A DNA stretch of 64,000 nucleotides from Siphonodentalium dalli. Lineage: Eukaryota; Mollusca; Scaphopoda; Gadilida; Siphonodentaliidae. The notes beneath the pieces were generated by a model. That model made no database searches and was not told the origin of the DNA. It saw only the letters and a program-made list of their open reading frames with translations. The first letter of the stretch is position 1. Each line of letters opens with the position of its first letter. A program made the position numbers and the translations under genes. The DNA lies in contig CP136066.1 in NCBI GenBank assembly GCA_032622095.1, forward strand, positions 197,522,816-197,586,815. The letters run 5' to 3'. Shown piece after piece: positions 23,441 to 37,229 of the stretch.

Positions 23441-24689
23441 AAGTTATCTATTCATAATTATGTTTGCGTGATTCCCATAATCATAATGATATATTAAACA
23501 TTTATACCGTTTATTATTGATGATAAAATATTTTGTCAGTGACTACTATGATATTGGTATTGTAGTTTCCAAACTGATCCCAGAGCTGACATCAGTTTAG
23601 GCTTCAGTCATGTGAACTCTTCCAACTTTTTCCACAAGATGTGCACCCGTATCGTCGTATCGTCGTATACTAGCGTGCACGTAATGCGTGATTAGCACAT
23701 ATGTATGCGTGAAGTGTGGACGCTATTTTGTGGCAAATGGAGTAGTTTGCATTCCATTGACAATTAGCCCCGTTCCACCCGCTGTACCAACAGTCGCCAA
23801 ATGTAACTGCCATGGGAAGTGAGGGACAAATCTGGATTTTCTCCGCAAAACCTGCCACTACCAAAGTTTTGAAATTATACATACAATTTTAAGTAGAAGT
23901 TTCAAACTTGTATAGCTGCCATTCACAACTACATCGTTGGTGTTAAGTTACTTCATTTGCGGCTGTCGTTTAGCGCGCAAGAGTTTAAATATCACGGTGT
24001 GTAACTGCTGAAAGATGTCACCAGGATCCACGCTAACGCCTATAACTTTACCCATAGTGGAACAAATATGGGAATGTCTGAAACATGTAAACGCTCTCTA
24101 TACCATACCAAATCAAAAGTAATGACCTCTTGCCGCCTTTCACAATATGGTGGCTTTGAATACAGGTGATAGTTTTCAGATTCGACATGTTTTCGTTTTG
24201 AGATAGGCAAAACGAAGCAAAGGCAAAACACAGAAATTCCTTATAGGAAATTTATTCGGGACATCGAATTAGAACCCTCCTCCTTTTCTCGCCTCAGTTT
24301 CCGTGGCGGAGAATCAACGTTTACATTTCAAGCAGATATACCCACATACCTTATATACAGTTAACATGAGATTTGTCAAGAAATATCTACACAATACTCT
24401 CGAAGAGCACTTTTCGCAATATTGCACGCGGTCCCAAAATTTTGGTACAGGACTATATAACACAGGCATCTCAAAACTGTAATGTTGCTTTATTAACACA
24501 TGAGTACACTTGTAAAATATATATCGCAGTACACGTGTATAATCTCCGTATTGTTAGATATCATTTTTATTACAAATGTCGTTACGCTTATAATACAATT
24601 CCTAAGAAAGTATGCTCCAATGCAAACCCGCTTTAGTTATGCTTTCAAAATTGAATTTATCTCGTATATATGTCACTATTAACAAATTC
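23441..24689. other. Unassigned sequence
   Basis: No supported gene or repeat. Short frames show no family resemblance. Confidence 0.4.
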
Positions 24690-26010
24690 CAGAAATTGTC
24701 ACTTTCGCGGCCATTAAAAGTTTGAACAAAACAAGAGAAGATAATCATAAATATTTAACCATTACTGTTATAACACAAATCGAAATAACGTAAACAAAGT
24801 AGTTTTCGGTGTTTTGCGGCTATTCTCAGTGGTTCGCGGTGATTCTCAGTGGTTCACGGTGATTCTCAGTGGTTCGCGGTAATTATCAGTGGTTCATGGT
24901 AAATATTATCAGTGGTTCGCGGTGATTCTCAGTGGTTCACGGTAATTATTAGTGGTTCGCGGCGATTATCAGTGGTTCACGGTAATTATCAGTGGTTCGC
25001 GGTTATTCTCAGTGGTTCACGGTAATTATCAGTGGTTCGCGGTAATTATCAGTGGTTCATGGTAAATATTATCAGTGGTTCGCGGTGATTCTCAGTGGTT
25101 CACGATAAATGTCAGTGGTTCGCGGTGATTCTCAGTGGTTCACGGTAATTATCAGTGGTTCGAGGTAATTATCAGTGGTTCGCGGTGATTCTCAGTGGTT
25201 CGCGGTGATTATCAATGGTTCGCGGTAATTATCAGTGGTTCACGGTAATGATCAGTGGTTCGCGGTGATTCTCAGTGGTTCACGGTAATTATCAGTGGTT
25301 CGCGGTAATTATCAGTGGTTCATGGTAAATATTATCAGTGGTTCGCGGTGATTCTCAGTGGTTCACGATAATTGTCAGTGGTTCGCGGTGATTCTCAGTG
25401 GTTCACGGTAATTATCAGTGGTTCGAGGTAATTATCAGTGGTTCGCGGTGATTCTCAGTGGTTCGCGGTGATTATCAATGGTTCGCGGTAATTGTCAGTG
25501 GTTCACGGTAATTATCAGTGGTTCGCGGTGATTCTCAGTGGTTCGCGGTAATTATCAGTGGTTCGCGGTAATTATCAGTGGTTCGCTGTGATTCTCAGTG
25601 GTTCGCGGTGATTATCAGTGGTTCACGATAATTATCAGTGGTTCACGGTAATTATCAGTGGTTCACGGTAATTATCAGTGGTTCGCAGTGGTTATCAGTG
25701 GTTCGAGGTGATCTCAGTGGTTCGCTGCGATTCTCAGTGGTTCGTGGTGATTCTCAGTGCATGGTTCGAGGTGATTCTCAGTGGTTCGCGGTGATTCTCG
25801 TTTTTTGTGGCGATTCTTAGTGGTTCGCTGATATTCTCATTGCACGGTTCGCGCTGATTCTCAGTGGTTCGATGTGATTCTCAGTGGTTCGCGGCGATTA
25901 TCGGTGTTTTGTGGCGATGCTCAGTGTTTTGGGGTGAATCTCAGTGGTTCGCGGCGATTCTTTGTGAACCCTGGTCAGTCTCCGTGATTTCTGTTTATTC
26001 ATATTAATCC
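24690..26010 (+). mobile_element. Interspersed element with expanded 20-bp minisatellite (large copy)
   Basis: Same element as 2462-3110 (shared flanks cactttcgcggccatt near 24700 and gattcatattaatccgg near 25995), but the internal array spans about 24820-25970, roughly 57 units. Two unit types alternate: gtggttcgcggtgattctca and gtggttcacggtaattatca, with an occasional 23-bp variant (catggtaaatatta). A 263-bp higher-order period (12 units of 20 plus one of 23) is visible: the variant recurs at about 25058 and 25321, and atcaatggttcgcgg at about 25210 and 25473. Confidence 0.9.
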
Positions 26011-27207
26011 GGTCCACGCATGTTCACCATGGATCACCGCGAATTATGATGGACGGAAGTGGGCTTGGTGGGGTCTCCCGTGTGAAATAAAAATGTACAA
26101 AATTATATTCGAAGTGTGTATCACTGAAGTCCCTTTATGGTATGCGATGCTACTTTAAGTCGCGTTCTATTAAAGTATCGGTGGCCCATATTAACTGACA
26201 GTAACAATTGTTTTTCAAAAAAAAAATTCAATTTAATTTTAGTCTAATTCATACATATTGATTGATTTATTAGTTGTTAGTTTAATATCAGCAAATATAA
26301 TATTATTGTTCTAATCGAAATTAAGTTACTACCACCGATGTTGTGGTTTCTCAACAATGCGTAAATTCATACGTGCATGCTGTGGAATGTCTGACTATGT
26401 TGATAAACAACACGTAAATATTATATTTATCAACAATGCGTAAAATACTAAAATCACAAGTGCTGTAGTATTTCAGGTCATAATGATAAAAACACGTAAT
26501 TTAATATTTATTTATGTAATTCTTTTTCACCCCATCTATTCCACGATTGTGGTTTATGTGAATAAACAATTTGACTTGACTTGCATGTGTTGAATGTTTT
26601 GCGTATCGCACTCTTTACACACTGCATGGCGTCCAATATTTGCTTGTGATAAATTGTATCGACATGGAGATATATGAAAGTGTTTTGTCTGGATATCAGT
26701 CTACCCTGTATGAGTACGGCTAGCCGCTATACGTGGCGTGTTTACCGAGTTTTGTTTGCTAAGATTGTCGCGTTATTGGCGTCTTATTGATTTTGAGGTG
26801 ATGTGCAATACGGGTATGTTTTAATTGCCATAGCAACCCAGTCAGAACTAACGCAGCCGAACACTGGCGACTTCAGAACGGGGTATTAGGGCCTTATAAC
26901 TCCGAAATATATAAGGTGAATAAATATATATTAACCGCTAAAATAGTTTGGATGTTATGAGATTATACTGACAACCTTTTAGATTTCATTGTGCTATATT
27001 GGGAAACCTTATTTACTATATATTGGAATTCCTATCCTACAAGGCGACAGCGGAGAACAATGAAACATTGGAAAGGATTTTAGTGGAAGTTCGGTAAGTT
27101 ATTCATATACAAATGTCATCAAATAAAAAAAATATATGGTTATGTCTACAAAAAGTGAACAGTGATTCGAAAGTATAGATTGAGTTCACTGTCCTGAGAT
27201 TTTATCA
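26011..27207. other. Unassigned sequence with a retroelement-like tail
   Basis: Mostly featureless. At about 26550-26585 the stretch gtgaataaacaatttgacttgacttg resembles the short-repeat 3' tails of CR1/L2-type LINEs or their SINEs. No upstream coding part is recognisable. Confidence 0.45.
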
Positions 27208-27215
27208 GCTTGAAA
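27208..27215. repeat. 8-bp target duplication, left copy
   Basis: GCTTGAAA directly before the left TIR. The right partner is GCTTAAAA at 37380-37387 (7 of 8 identical). Eight base pairs is the P-element duplication length. Confidence 0.85.
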
Positions 27216-27894
27216 CATAGAAATCGGATATATAAAGACTAGAATGGCAGTCGCGATCTGATTGGCCCACATCGTTTGAGGCAACAGGACGCCATTGCTG
27301 ATCAGGGCAAAAGACGTAAACAAGTCCCATGTGTTTTGTTAATGGCGACTTCAAGTCAGTTCACACATCAACTTTTTTCAAGAATTTGGAAACTTGGATA
27401 CACTAAAACGCTATCAATGCACTAAACTGAATAATCATATATTATCATGTCTTCATGCTGGAACGATATATTTGGACGCTGTTAGCTAATTTTCTGTGGA
27501 TTTAGTGATATGGATTTTCAATGCTGCAGGCCGACATTTCGGAATGGACAGGTCACTTTCGAGATTTGGATTCATGTTTTAGAAGGTTCTTCGTCTACAA
27601 ATCGTTGACATTGTTTATCTGTAATATTCACAGAACAACGATGAGCAGTTTATTCATAAAATATTTCGGAAAACAGTGATAAAACTACGCTGTATTTGTG
27701 AAGTAAGTCGCCCATTTTCGTTGCTCACCTTCGATGAGAAGCTGGGATGAGGGGTTTTCAACACTCAAGAACAAGGAATTTATTCAGATGCTGCTTTCGA
27801 GATTTGATGAATATTTATTATTTTAATAAATAATTCTAAAAATTATTTCACTTGTTGATGCTTGTAGTCTCCATAATTAGTGGGATTACACTAT

Positions 27895-27947
27895 ATCATG
27901 CCATGAATCTCTACAATGGCAGACAGAGTAGAGATTCATGGCATGAT
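27895..27947. repeat. Perfect 20-bp stem, 13-bp loop hairpin
   Basis: 27895-27914 and 27928-27947 are exact reverse complements (core catgccatgaatctctac). It lies in the non-coding left part of the P-type element. It could be a structured RNA or a subterminal protein-binding palindrome. Confidence 0.85.
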
Positions 27948-28251
27948 CTAGGATTACTCAATCTGGCTAATAATTTTTCTACACGAGATTTCTTAATCTA
28001 TTGGTTGCAGTCATTTGAATCCTTGCACGTGCTAGCTGGGCCCATATCATCACCTCAGAAGATACTAGTAGTTACTTCCGTTAAAACCGCACAAAAGGTG
28101 GCAGAAAGAATATTAAAATGTAGACAGATTTTGTTCTTATACCAATCATAAATATTGCCCAAATAGTATATGTTATTATCAAGTTCGTATGTTACATATC
28201 TGGCTTTTGTTTAGCGAAGCATACAAACTTGACAATAACATACTACTTTAA

Positions 28252-28834
28252 AGGGGTAATGTACGCCATTTTCATTAAATTTCCGGTGACAACAACGATC
28301 TAATATTGATAATATATAGAAACATAAGTAATTTGAGTCGAAGATGTATTCTGTAAACGCTCAGGTTAATAGGCTATCTTAAAATTTAATAATTTAAAAG
28401 TTAATAATTTGATATAAATTGAATTTATGACTGGAGCCATAAAATGGCGTCAATTAAATTACGAATTACCGTAATCAAAAATAGTAATTGAGGGATACTG
28501 GATTTTTAAACCGATCGCACACACGATTGCTTAAAATATTATGATGATACGGGGAGAACACTCAAGCCACTCACTGACTAGCGACGATACAATAACTTAA
28601 ATGATTATATGGGACTAGTATGCATATAATATAACTTTCATTTGATTCATTTGGTTGAAAACTTTACAAAAATTACTCGACAACGACAATTTGTATTTTT
28701 GCATTCCGGTAAATTTGTCATCCGTAACATGACTTCGTACTCAACAGACTTTCAAATAATGGACAAATTGTTACCTTATTCTCCGACTCGGATACTATAG
28801 AAACCAACAACAACATGTGGCGTACAGTACCCCT
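28252..28834. mobile_element. MITE with TTAA flanks (piggyBac-like), 583 bp
   Basis: Inverted ends AGGGGTA(A/C)TGTACGCCA at 28252 and 28834, with TTAA on both sides (28248-28251, 28835-28838). TTAA duplication is characteristic of piggyBac. No transposase. It is nested in the P-type element, with pieces of the 6095-6200 repeat just to its left (28095-28200). Confidence 0.75.
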
Positions 28835-30109
28835 TTAATACACGATATTTATTATTGGTATGGAATAACAAACATGTATGTCTACATGTATGTTTGAATA
28901 TTCTTTCTGTTTATGACAGTTTTACCGAATGTAACTATTATAACAGAATACCCATCGCGAAGGCCAACCGTGCCTTTAAATAAACTTTTCCAAGAATAGC
29001 GAACAGGTGCCACCGTTTATGCCTATTTTTCATGAAGGCTGAAATAAATGTCAGGAAGTGACCAGACAATGAACAGGAGTCATAACAGTATTGTAAACTA
29101 TAATTCAAAATATATATAAACATCACCTGTGAAACATACAATTTAATATCCGTTTCATTATATGAATACAGTACATTGTATATATATTTTAGGAGACACA
29201 TGCAATAAAAGTTAAGATGCACGGCTTGTTAAAAGCTGTGTATAATATATATCTAACTGGGGGAAGGAGATATCAGATAATATATACCGGTATGTATATG
29301 GTGAACAATTTAACTTATTTTATTTATATTCTTCTGAAAATGTACATCATGAGTTACCGGTATAATTTATCATACTTTAGAAGGTGGTTTCTGTTCATTG
29401 CTGTGTCAATCAGTTAATAAATACTATATTCATAATTTTACACAAGGAGAGCTTAAAGTCATGTGCAGCTGCTGGTATGGAGCCTCCAAATATACTACAT
29501 GTAGTGTCATAAAGCATGAAATACAGTCCATTTTACAGGCTATATAATTGTATGCATGACTTAAGTAAACAATATTCTGCATCCTGGAAATTAAACTGCA
29601 AAATGTGAGAAGGCATATTTTTACCATGTCAGGGAGATTTTAAGGGAATTCTCTTGAAATTGGTACTTATTTTTCTGTTTGAAGTGATATTGTCTATCAC
29701 ATCATTCAATTTTTCTGGCATATAAAATATAAAGTCTGTACTATAACAGTATTTCAGGTGCTTATGAAGCTATTGTAATATCTAGGTTGAACTTTAATTT
29801 GAGGTTTGAAGACCATTATGAGACTTGGTTCCTGTTACAGTACAATCACATGATTACATAGATCAGAATATCTCTTTTGGCTTCATTGTAAACAAATGGC
29901 TGACAAATGTACATATGTTCAGTCAATTGCATTGATATTATAACATCACAGCTCTCCCCTGGTGGGTCCCTCAAGTTGTGTTCTATTCACAGAGCTTGGT
30001 TAACAACCATGCGATTCAATGGAAATATCGCGCGTCATACTGCTATGTTATCATGACCACCAGGCACTGCAGTAGAGGACGCCTAAGGTATGATGGTACA
30101 GAGAAGGCC

Positions 30110-32710
30110 TGGATCTTTCCACCCGTCTCTTGTTACACGAGTCCGGGTGTTGTTTACAACCTACTGAGCGATTTTACCACCCATCTCTGGTTACACGAGT
30201 CTGTGTGTTGCTTACATCCTGCTGAGTGATTTTACCACCCGTCTCTGGTTACACGAGTCCGGGTGTTGTTTACAACCTACGGAGCGATTTTACTACCCAT
30301 CTCTGGTTACACGAGTCTGGGTGTCGCTTACATCCTGCTGAGTGATTTTACCACCCGTCTCTGGTTACACGAGTCCGGGTGTTGTTTCCAACGTTTTGAG
30401 TGATTTATCCACCCGTCCCTGATTACACGAGTCTGGGTGTTGCTTACAACCTACTGAGTATATTTTCCACCCGTCTCTGGTTACACGAGTCTGGGTATTG
30501 CTTACATCCTATTGAGTGATTTTACCACCCGTCTCTGGTTACACGAGTCTGGGTGTTGCTTACATACTGCTGGGTGATTTTACCACCCGTCTCTGGTTAC
30601 ACGAGTCCGGGTGTTGTTTACAACCTACTGAGGAATATTGTTCACCCGTCCCTGGTTACACGAGTCCGGGTGTTGGTTACATCCTACTGAGTGATTTTAC
30701 CATCCGTCTCTGGTTACACGAGTCCGGGTGTTGTTTACAACCTACTGAGCGATTTTACCACCCATCTCTGGTTACACGAGTCTGTGTGTTGTTACATCCT
30801 GCTGAGTGATTTTACCACCCGTCTCTGATTACACGAGTTCGGGTGTTGTTTACAACATACTGAGCAAGTTTACCACCCGTCTCTAGTTACACGAGTCCGG
30901 GTGTTGTTTACAACCTACTGAGTGATTTTACCACCCGTCTCTGGTTACACGAGTCCGGGTGTTGTTTACAACATACGGAGCGATTTTACCACCCATCTCT
31001 GGTTACACGAGTCTGGGTGTCGCTTACATCCTGCTGAGTGATTTTACCACCCGTCTCTGGTTACACGAGTCCGGGTGTTGTTTCCAACGTTTTGAGTGAT
31101 TTATCCACCCGTCCCTGGTTACACGAGTCTGGGTGTTGCTTACAACCTACTGAGTATATTTTCCACCCGTCTCTGGTTACACGAGTCTGGGTATTGCTTA
31201 CATCCTATTGAGTGATTTTACCACCCGTCTCTGGTTACACGAGTCTGGGTGTTGCTTACATACTGCTGGGTGATTTTACCACCCGTCTCTGGTTACACGA
31301 GTCCGGGTGTTGTTTACAACCTACTGAGGAATATTTTTCACCCGTCCCTGGTTACACGAGGACGGGTGTTGGTTATATCCTACTGAGCGATTTTACCTCC
31401 CGTCTCTGGTTAAACTAGTCCGGGTGTTGTTTACAACCTACCGAGGTATATTTTTCACCCGTCCCTGGTTACACGAGTCCGGGTGTTGGTTACATCCTAC
31501 TGAGTGATTTTACCACCCGTCTCTGGTTACACGAGTCCGGGTGTTGTTTACAACCTACTGAGCGAATTTACCACCCATATCTGGTCACACGAGTCTGGGT
31601 GTTCTTACATCCTGCTGAGTGATTTTACCACCCGTCTCTGATTACACGAGTTCGGGTGTTGTTTACAACATACTGAGCAAGTTTACCACCCGTCTCTGGT
31701 TACACAAGTCCGGGTGTTGTTTACAACATACTGAGCGATTTTACCACCCATCTCTGGTTACACGAGTCTGGGTGTTGATTACATCCTGCTGAGTGATTTT
31801 ACCACCCGTTTCTGGTTACACGAGTCCGGGTGTTGTTTACAACCAATTGGGCGATTTTACCACCCATCTCTGGTTACACGAGTCTGGGTGTTGCTTACAT
31901 CCTGCTGAGTGATTTTACCACCCGTCTCTGATTAGACGAGTCCGGGTGTTGTATACAACATACTGAGCAATTTTACCACCCGTCTCTTGTTGCACGAGTC
32001 CGGGTGTTGTTTCCAAATTTCTGAGTGATTTTTCCACCCGTTCCTGGTTACACGAGTCCAGGTTTTATTTCAAACTTACTGAGCGATTTGACCACCCGTC
32101 TCTGGTTACACGAGTCCGGGTGTTGCTTACAACCTACTGAGGTATATTTTCCACCCGTCTCTGGTTACACGATGTCTGGGTGTTGCTTACATTCTACTGA
32201 GTGATTTTACCACCCGTCTCTGGTTACACGAGTCCGGGTGTAGCTTACAACCTACTGAGGTATATTTTCCACCCGTCTCTGGTTACACGATGTCTGGGTG
32301 TTGCTTACATTCTACTGAGTGATTTTACCACCCGTCTCTGGTTACACGAGTCCGGGTGTTGCTTACAACATAATGAGGAATAGTTTTCACCCGTCCCTGG
32401 TTACACGAGTCCAGGTGTTGTTTACAACCTACTGAGCAATTTTACCACCCATCTCTGGTTAACGAGTCCGGGTGTTGTTAACAACCTGAGCAATTTTACC
32501 ACCAGTCTCTGGTTACACGAGTCCAGGTGTTGTTTCAACTTACTGAGTGATTTTACCGACCGTCTCTGGTTACACGAGTCCGGGTATTGCTTAGGACCTA
32601 CTGAGCGATTTTACCACCCGCCTCTGGTTACACGAGTCCAGGTGTTGTTTACAACCTACTTAGGAATATTTGCACTTGTCTCTGGTTACACGCGTCCAGT
32701 GATCCATTGA
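30110..32710 (+). repeat. 58-bp minisatellite array, about 45 units
   Basis: Unit approximately gattttaccacccgtctctg then gttacacgagtccgggtgtt and gtttacaacctactgagc. Units vary by substitutions and small indels. A 696-bp higher-order period (12 units) is visible: the variant gttgtttccaacgttttgag occurs at 30381 and 31077 with the same neighbours. Open frames across it are periodic artefacts. It lies inside the P-type element, 3' of the transposase. Confidence 0.92.
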
Positions 32711-32789
32711 TCCTATTTGTATTGATATTTGAATAAGACTGTCTTTGTCAATGAGTTTCTGATTTTCTGGCCAACAATCTTCATTGTTC

Positions 32790-35700
32790 TTAGTTTACAC
32801 ATGTGATGCCTCCTAGATTACAGTATATCAAAGTAATTTTCTTCACAACAATTACAATATGGCTCTCTGTGATATCCATTGCATCTGTTTGGAAGTGTTG
32901 CTTATTGTCTTCGAAAAAATGGAATAATTGTGGCTGCAACTTTCTCAAGACTAATATTTCCAACTTTTTTATTTCTGATTGATACTTTGTTGGATTTATG
33001 ATGTCTACGGATGACATCAACTCTAATTCTGCAGCTTTGACAATTTTGATTACACCCTTTGATGGAACAATGAGGCCACCGTTATCCCTCAGTCGTAGGA
33101 GCTGATGAGAGTGAAAAAGATGCATTGAGCCTGCAACATTGGACTCCACTATTGCTTGTCTGCATTCATCACACTTGACTACTATCAGAAGCTATCGCAC
33201 AACCCATCCAGCAATGTAAACAGACACATTTAAAAAAACCATTGAGAGCCTGGGTACATTTGAATAGTAAGTGTGATCCAGGACGTCATCCTCAATGATA
33301 TCTTGCATAGGTTCAGTTTCATCACTGTTAATTGCAGGATTTGATACTGTCAGTGAGAGTATACTTGTGTGGTCCATTGGTCTGACATTAGCATTGGTGC
33401 CTACTGTTACTCCTGTCCGAGAATGAAGTGCTTTGTAGGCATTCTTAAATTGTCTGGCCGAGGGATTGTTGTTCCATCCACCTGCTCGCCTAACTGCACT
33501 GAAAACTGAAAAAGAGCTCTAAGTGGTCATGAGAAAGCTTGTAGGTGCAGACATAAAGATATTTGCCAGGGCATTTCGTTGGACTGAGATATGTGTTCAA
33601 CAGGTTGATCAAGCTGTCAACGTTCAATGCAAAACCAAGGACACCCATGCATCTTTTAGATTCACATATTTTTATGTTATAACCCTGAGTACCAGTGTGG
33701 GTGCATTGTCACATTACTTGCTTCACCTTTGAGAGGAATGGAAAAACTGATGCAATGCTCTTCAATGGTAGCGGTCTCTTATATCGTTATGCTTTTGGCG
33801 AGCGGCTATTGAAGATGTCAAAGAGTATATCAATATAAGATACCCATATCTCTGTGCCCTATGTGTTATGGAAACCTGGGTAGCCGGATACTCTCATGAA
33901 TTGAAGTGCTTTAGGAACAGAAGAGTTGATGGTCTGCACTGCTAGACAAACTTTCATTTTCTGCTTTTGGAAATTAATGTGGTTCTGAGACAGCTTGTGA
34001 GCAGCACTGAGGTCTTCCCTTTGCTGGACTTCATTCAGTTTCTCAATAATATCCCATTTCACCTCATACTGTTTGCCACTCAAATTGAATTTAATGACGT
34101 TATATGTCTGCATGGTGTTCCTTATGAGTTTCATCATATGGCAAGCATCAAAGAAAACAAATATTTGTCTGCTGTTATCATGTGGATTTGGGAAACTACA
34201 TTTTAGTGCTGTTGGTTTCAGTGAACATCCAAAATCCTTGACCATTGCCTGATTTGCTGAGAGACCATCCATTACCATGGCCAAAACTTTAATACCTATA
34301 GATTCCAGTTTGTGAATCCCATGAGTGATCAGATTTCCCTGGGTTTCAGCATCTACACAAGCTGTTAAAAAGTATCATATTGGTACCTACGAGTACCGAC
34401 AAATGCCTACTGCCATTATTACTAGAGCTTCCTTGGCTTCAGGCTGTGTGTCAGCATTCAAATCTCCCGATCCATTCCCAAAATCAACATGTCCAACCAG
34501 TGACCTCGCTGATTGGTCCCATTCAATTTGCTTCCTAATGCTCATGCCATCTATCATAATTGAGCAAAATTTGTAAGAAAATTAATCTCTTTCTCGCTCT
34601 TTTTTCAAGACTTCCATCACTTGTTCGGAACATCCTGGATGATTGTTCACAACAGATAACCACTGTATTATCGTGCGTGGTGCTGGAAGTGGAATACATT
34701 TTCTTGCATATTCATATGCTTTTGGTCCATAGAAGTGCAGTGTTGTAGCAAATCGTTTATGTTCTTCATTATAACCACTGTGTGGCTTATTATAGTATTC
34801 TTTGAACGATTCTCCCTTTGTTTTGATTTTTTTAGTTCACATTTTAAATTCATCTAATTTCTCTTCAACTGCGTCCATTTTTCGTTTTAATTTTTTTGGA
34901 CTTTCTGGGACATGATATGCATGGTCATTTTGATAAAAAATGTGAGGAGAAAACAATGGCGACAATAATATATGAAATATTGCAGTCTGAATGAAGTTCA
35001 ATATCTCAGTACAATTTATAAGATTGTCATTGTATTGGTTATTGAACTTTCTAACTGAAATTATAGTCATACACATTCCTGCATAGTTAAAACTTTAAAC
35101 GTACACAATCCTATTCGATGGTCTCCATATCATCAGATTCCAACAACAATAACAACATTTCTTCAAAAGATGTTTTAGTTATCAGAATCAATAAATAATG
35201 CTATAACCACTGTCAACTTTAGAATAAATTTTTTCCAAACATGTTATAATTGTTATACAACAACATTTTGTTCAATTTGTGATCGAGAGTATGTCGTCGG
35301 CTCGTCAAATATTTGCTAGGCCACCAAATATTCCAGGTGCCAGGTGGTGAAAAATAACAGATTTCCAAAATCGATATCTGCATGATACATGTAACTCTGA
35401 GCTTGGGGGGGGGGGGGGGGGGGGGTGGGTTTACTCGACTCAATTCAAATATTTTGTACCAGAAGCCAAATGAATAGTAATTTAGGAGCGTTAATTTGGA
35501 TTATGTATCTTAAATGTTAAATTGTTTATGAAACAATTAACGGAGTTTTTTGTAGCACATGATAAGAATAGGAAACCGGTATGCTAACTGAGAGATTTAT
35601 GATACATTACCAGATTTGGTTGAGCTCCTGTCTGTCCTTCGTTAGAGCCCTCAGGATTGATTGAAATTGTGGCAGCTGCTGCTGCTGAATTCAATTTTTT

Positions 35701-37229
35701 CCTTTCAACTTTTGCCTGAAAAACCAAAACAAATGATACAGATTGTTTTCATGATAAATTTTATCTTCACATACGGTACATGTATGTCAAGACATTTTAC
35801 AATCAGATTTCATGCTAATTTTGTTATTTTAAGCTATAACAAATTACTATATCATATATCAGTTCATATATGGAACCACTTTTTAAAATTCATCATTAAA
35901 AGTTTGGATATAAAAAATGTATTAGCATGGAGATTACCATCAGAAAATGTCATTATCTTGAACAAAACCTGTGAAATTATCTACAGCGGGGACTCGAGCG
36001 AATTTGTTCCCAACACTTGTTTTAAAAAAAGCACCATTGAATGGTACATTGCTCGAGGACAGTAGTGATCTGTAGATAACATCCAAGCTCTTCTAATGTA
36101 CCTTTCAATAATCATTGACTGAACACAATAGAATGCTGGGTTACCATATGATAAACTCATATGACAAAACACAATTAAGATATAATTATAAGTTTTAACA
36201 TGAACACAATACACATTTCGAAACTAGCACATGTTATATTTTTTAATGTATAATACGGTGTATTAACTAATACATAAACTCAAAATATATTATTATTACA
36301 AACCTTTGAATGTTCAAATCTTGGGACAGTGCCAGATTTTATGAACCGCTTCCCATTCACGACATAGAAATCTTCCTCCAAGAAATGCTTTGAGCAGATA
36401 ACATCATATTTCTTTGGTTCCCAACTCCTGTGTTTTGGCTCATAATTGGCACGCTGCAATTCTCTTGCCCAGTCACTCATTAAGCTTCCTTTCTGATAAA
36501 ATCTAAAAAATAAATCAATTGATTTTATCAACTTGAACTGTGAAGTTGAACTAGTTTTTAATTCATCAGATATAAATATATAAATATTTAAAAAAAATGT
36601 TTTACCTGCATAAAAAATCAATAACTTATCTCCTCTACTACCTCTACTGTCACCAAATTAATATACTACTAGTACTATAGTCTAAGGTAATTAGGCCTAG
36701 GCTAGTACTAGTAAGCAGTTTAACTTTAGAGTTAGACTTAAGTTATGTCTTCTCTTTTGGAAATGACTTTGGACTTGTGTTGTGTTCTGTATTTCCAAAA
36801 TGAGTTCAAATATTATTATTAATTATTATTAATTGACTGTCAGACACTAAAGTCTTGAAGTTGAACTTCGACAAGTTCGAGATCTGTGTCACAGTGTGTG
36901 GCAACTAATCGCTATTGCTACACACTATTAGTATTTATTTATTAAATTTGACAAAAACTACTGAGTCAATAATTCACCAAGTCACTGACTAACTCCTATT
37001 GCTAATTAGTATAAATAAACAGAACGATTACGGATTAGGATAATTATGTAAACTACAAGTAGTTTAAAAATGAAATGCATCGAAATAATGAGACAGTGCA
37101 GTTTCAAAACAATCACTTTTGACGACTTCATATTGCTAAAATAACCTATGCAAAACTTAATTCTTCTTCTTTAGCCCTCGAAGATCCTCGGCGCATAGTG
37201 CAGCCAATTGCTGAACAAGTATCTGGCAT
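32790..37229 (-). pseudogene. P-element/THAP9-like transposase, multi-exon relic
   Basis: DDE-type transposase of the P superfamily. Exon 1 (37229-37148) begins a THAP zinc finger (MPDTCSAIGC). Exon 2 (about 36498-36290, after ttttttag) completes it (KYDVICSKHF, GTVPRF). A small linker exon lies at about 35717-35619. The large exon from about 34930 has the HAYHVPESPKKLK leucine-rich coil, LHFYGPKAYEY, MIDGMSIRKQIEWD (first catalytic Asp), DFGNG, VMDGLSANQAM, DACHMMKLIRN and, near 33820, ILFDIFNSR. The C-terminal part (33640-32790) has LSHDHLELFF, GGWNNNPSARQF and YIAGWVVR. Stops or shifts occur near 34837, 34580, 34385-34370, 33858, 33803 and 33500, and the start of the THAP intron is not clean, so it cannot make a functional enzyme. 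An interspersed repeat sits in one intron (35100-35525). Confidence 0.9.
35100..35525. repeat. Interspersed repeat, copy 2 (in transposase intron)
   Basis: Homologous to 13190-13630 in the same order and orientation. It differs by a long G run at about 35405-35425. Its position between transposase exons shows it inserted into, or was carried by, the P-type element. Confidence 0.7.

Noticed and set aside
24820-25970. CRISPR-like array of short repeats
   Set aside because: Units are contiguous 20-mers with no unique spacers, in a eukaryotic genome. This is a minisatellite.
29978-32383. Repetitive open frames resembling a repeat protein
   Set aside because: The 58-bp period is not a multiple of three and variant units carry stops. 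The frames simply follow a minisatellite.
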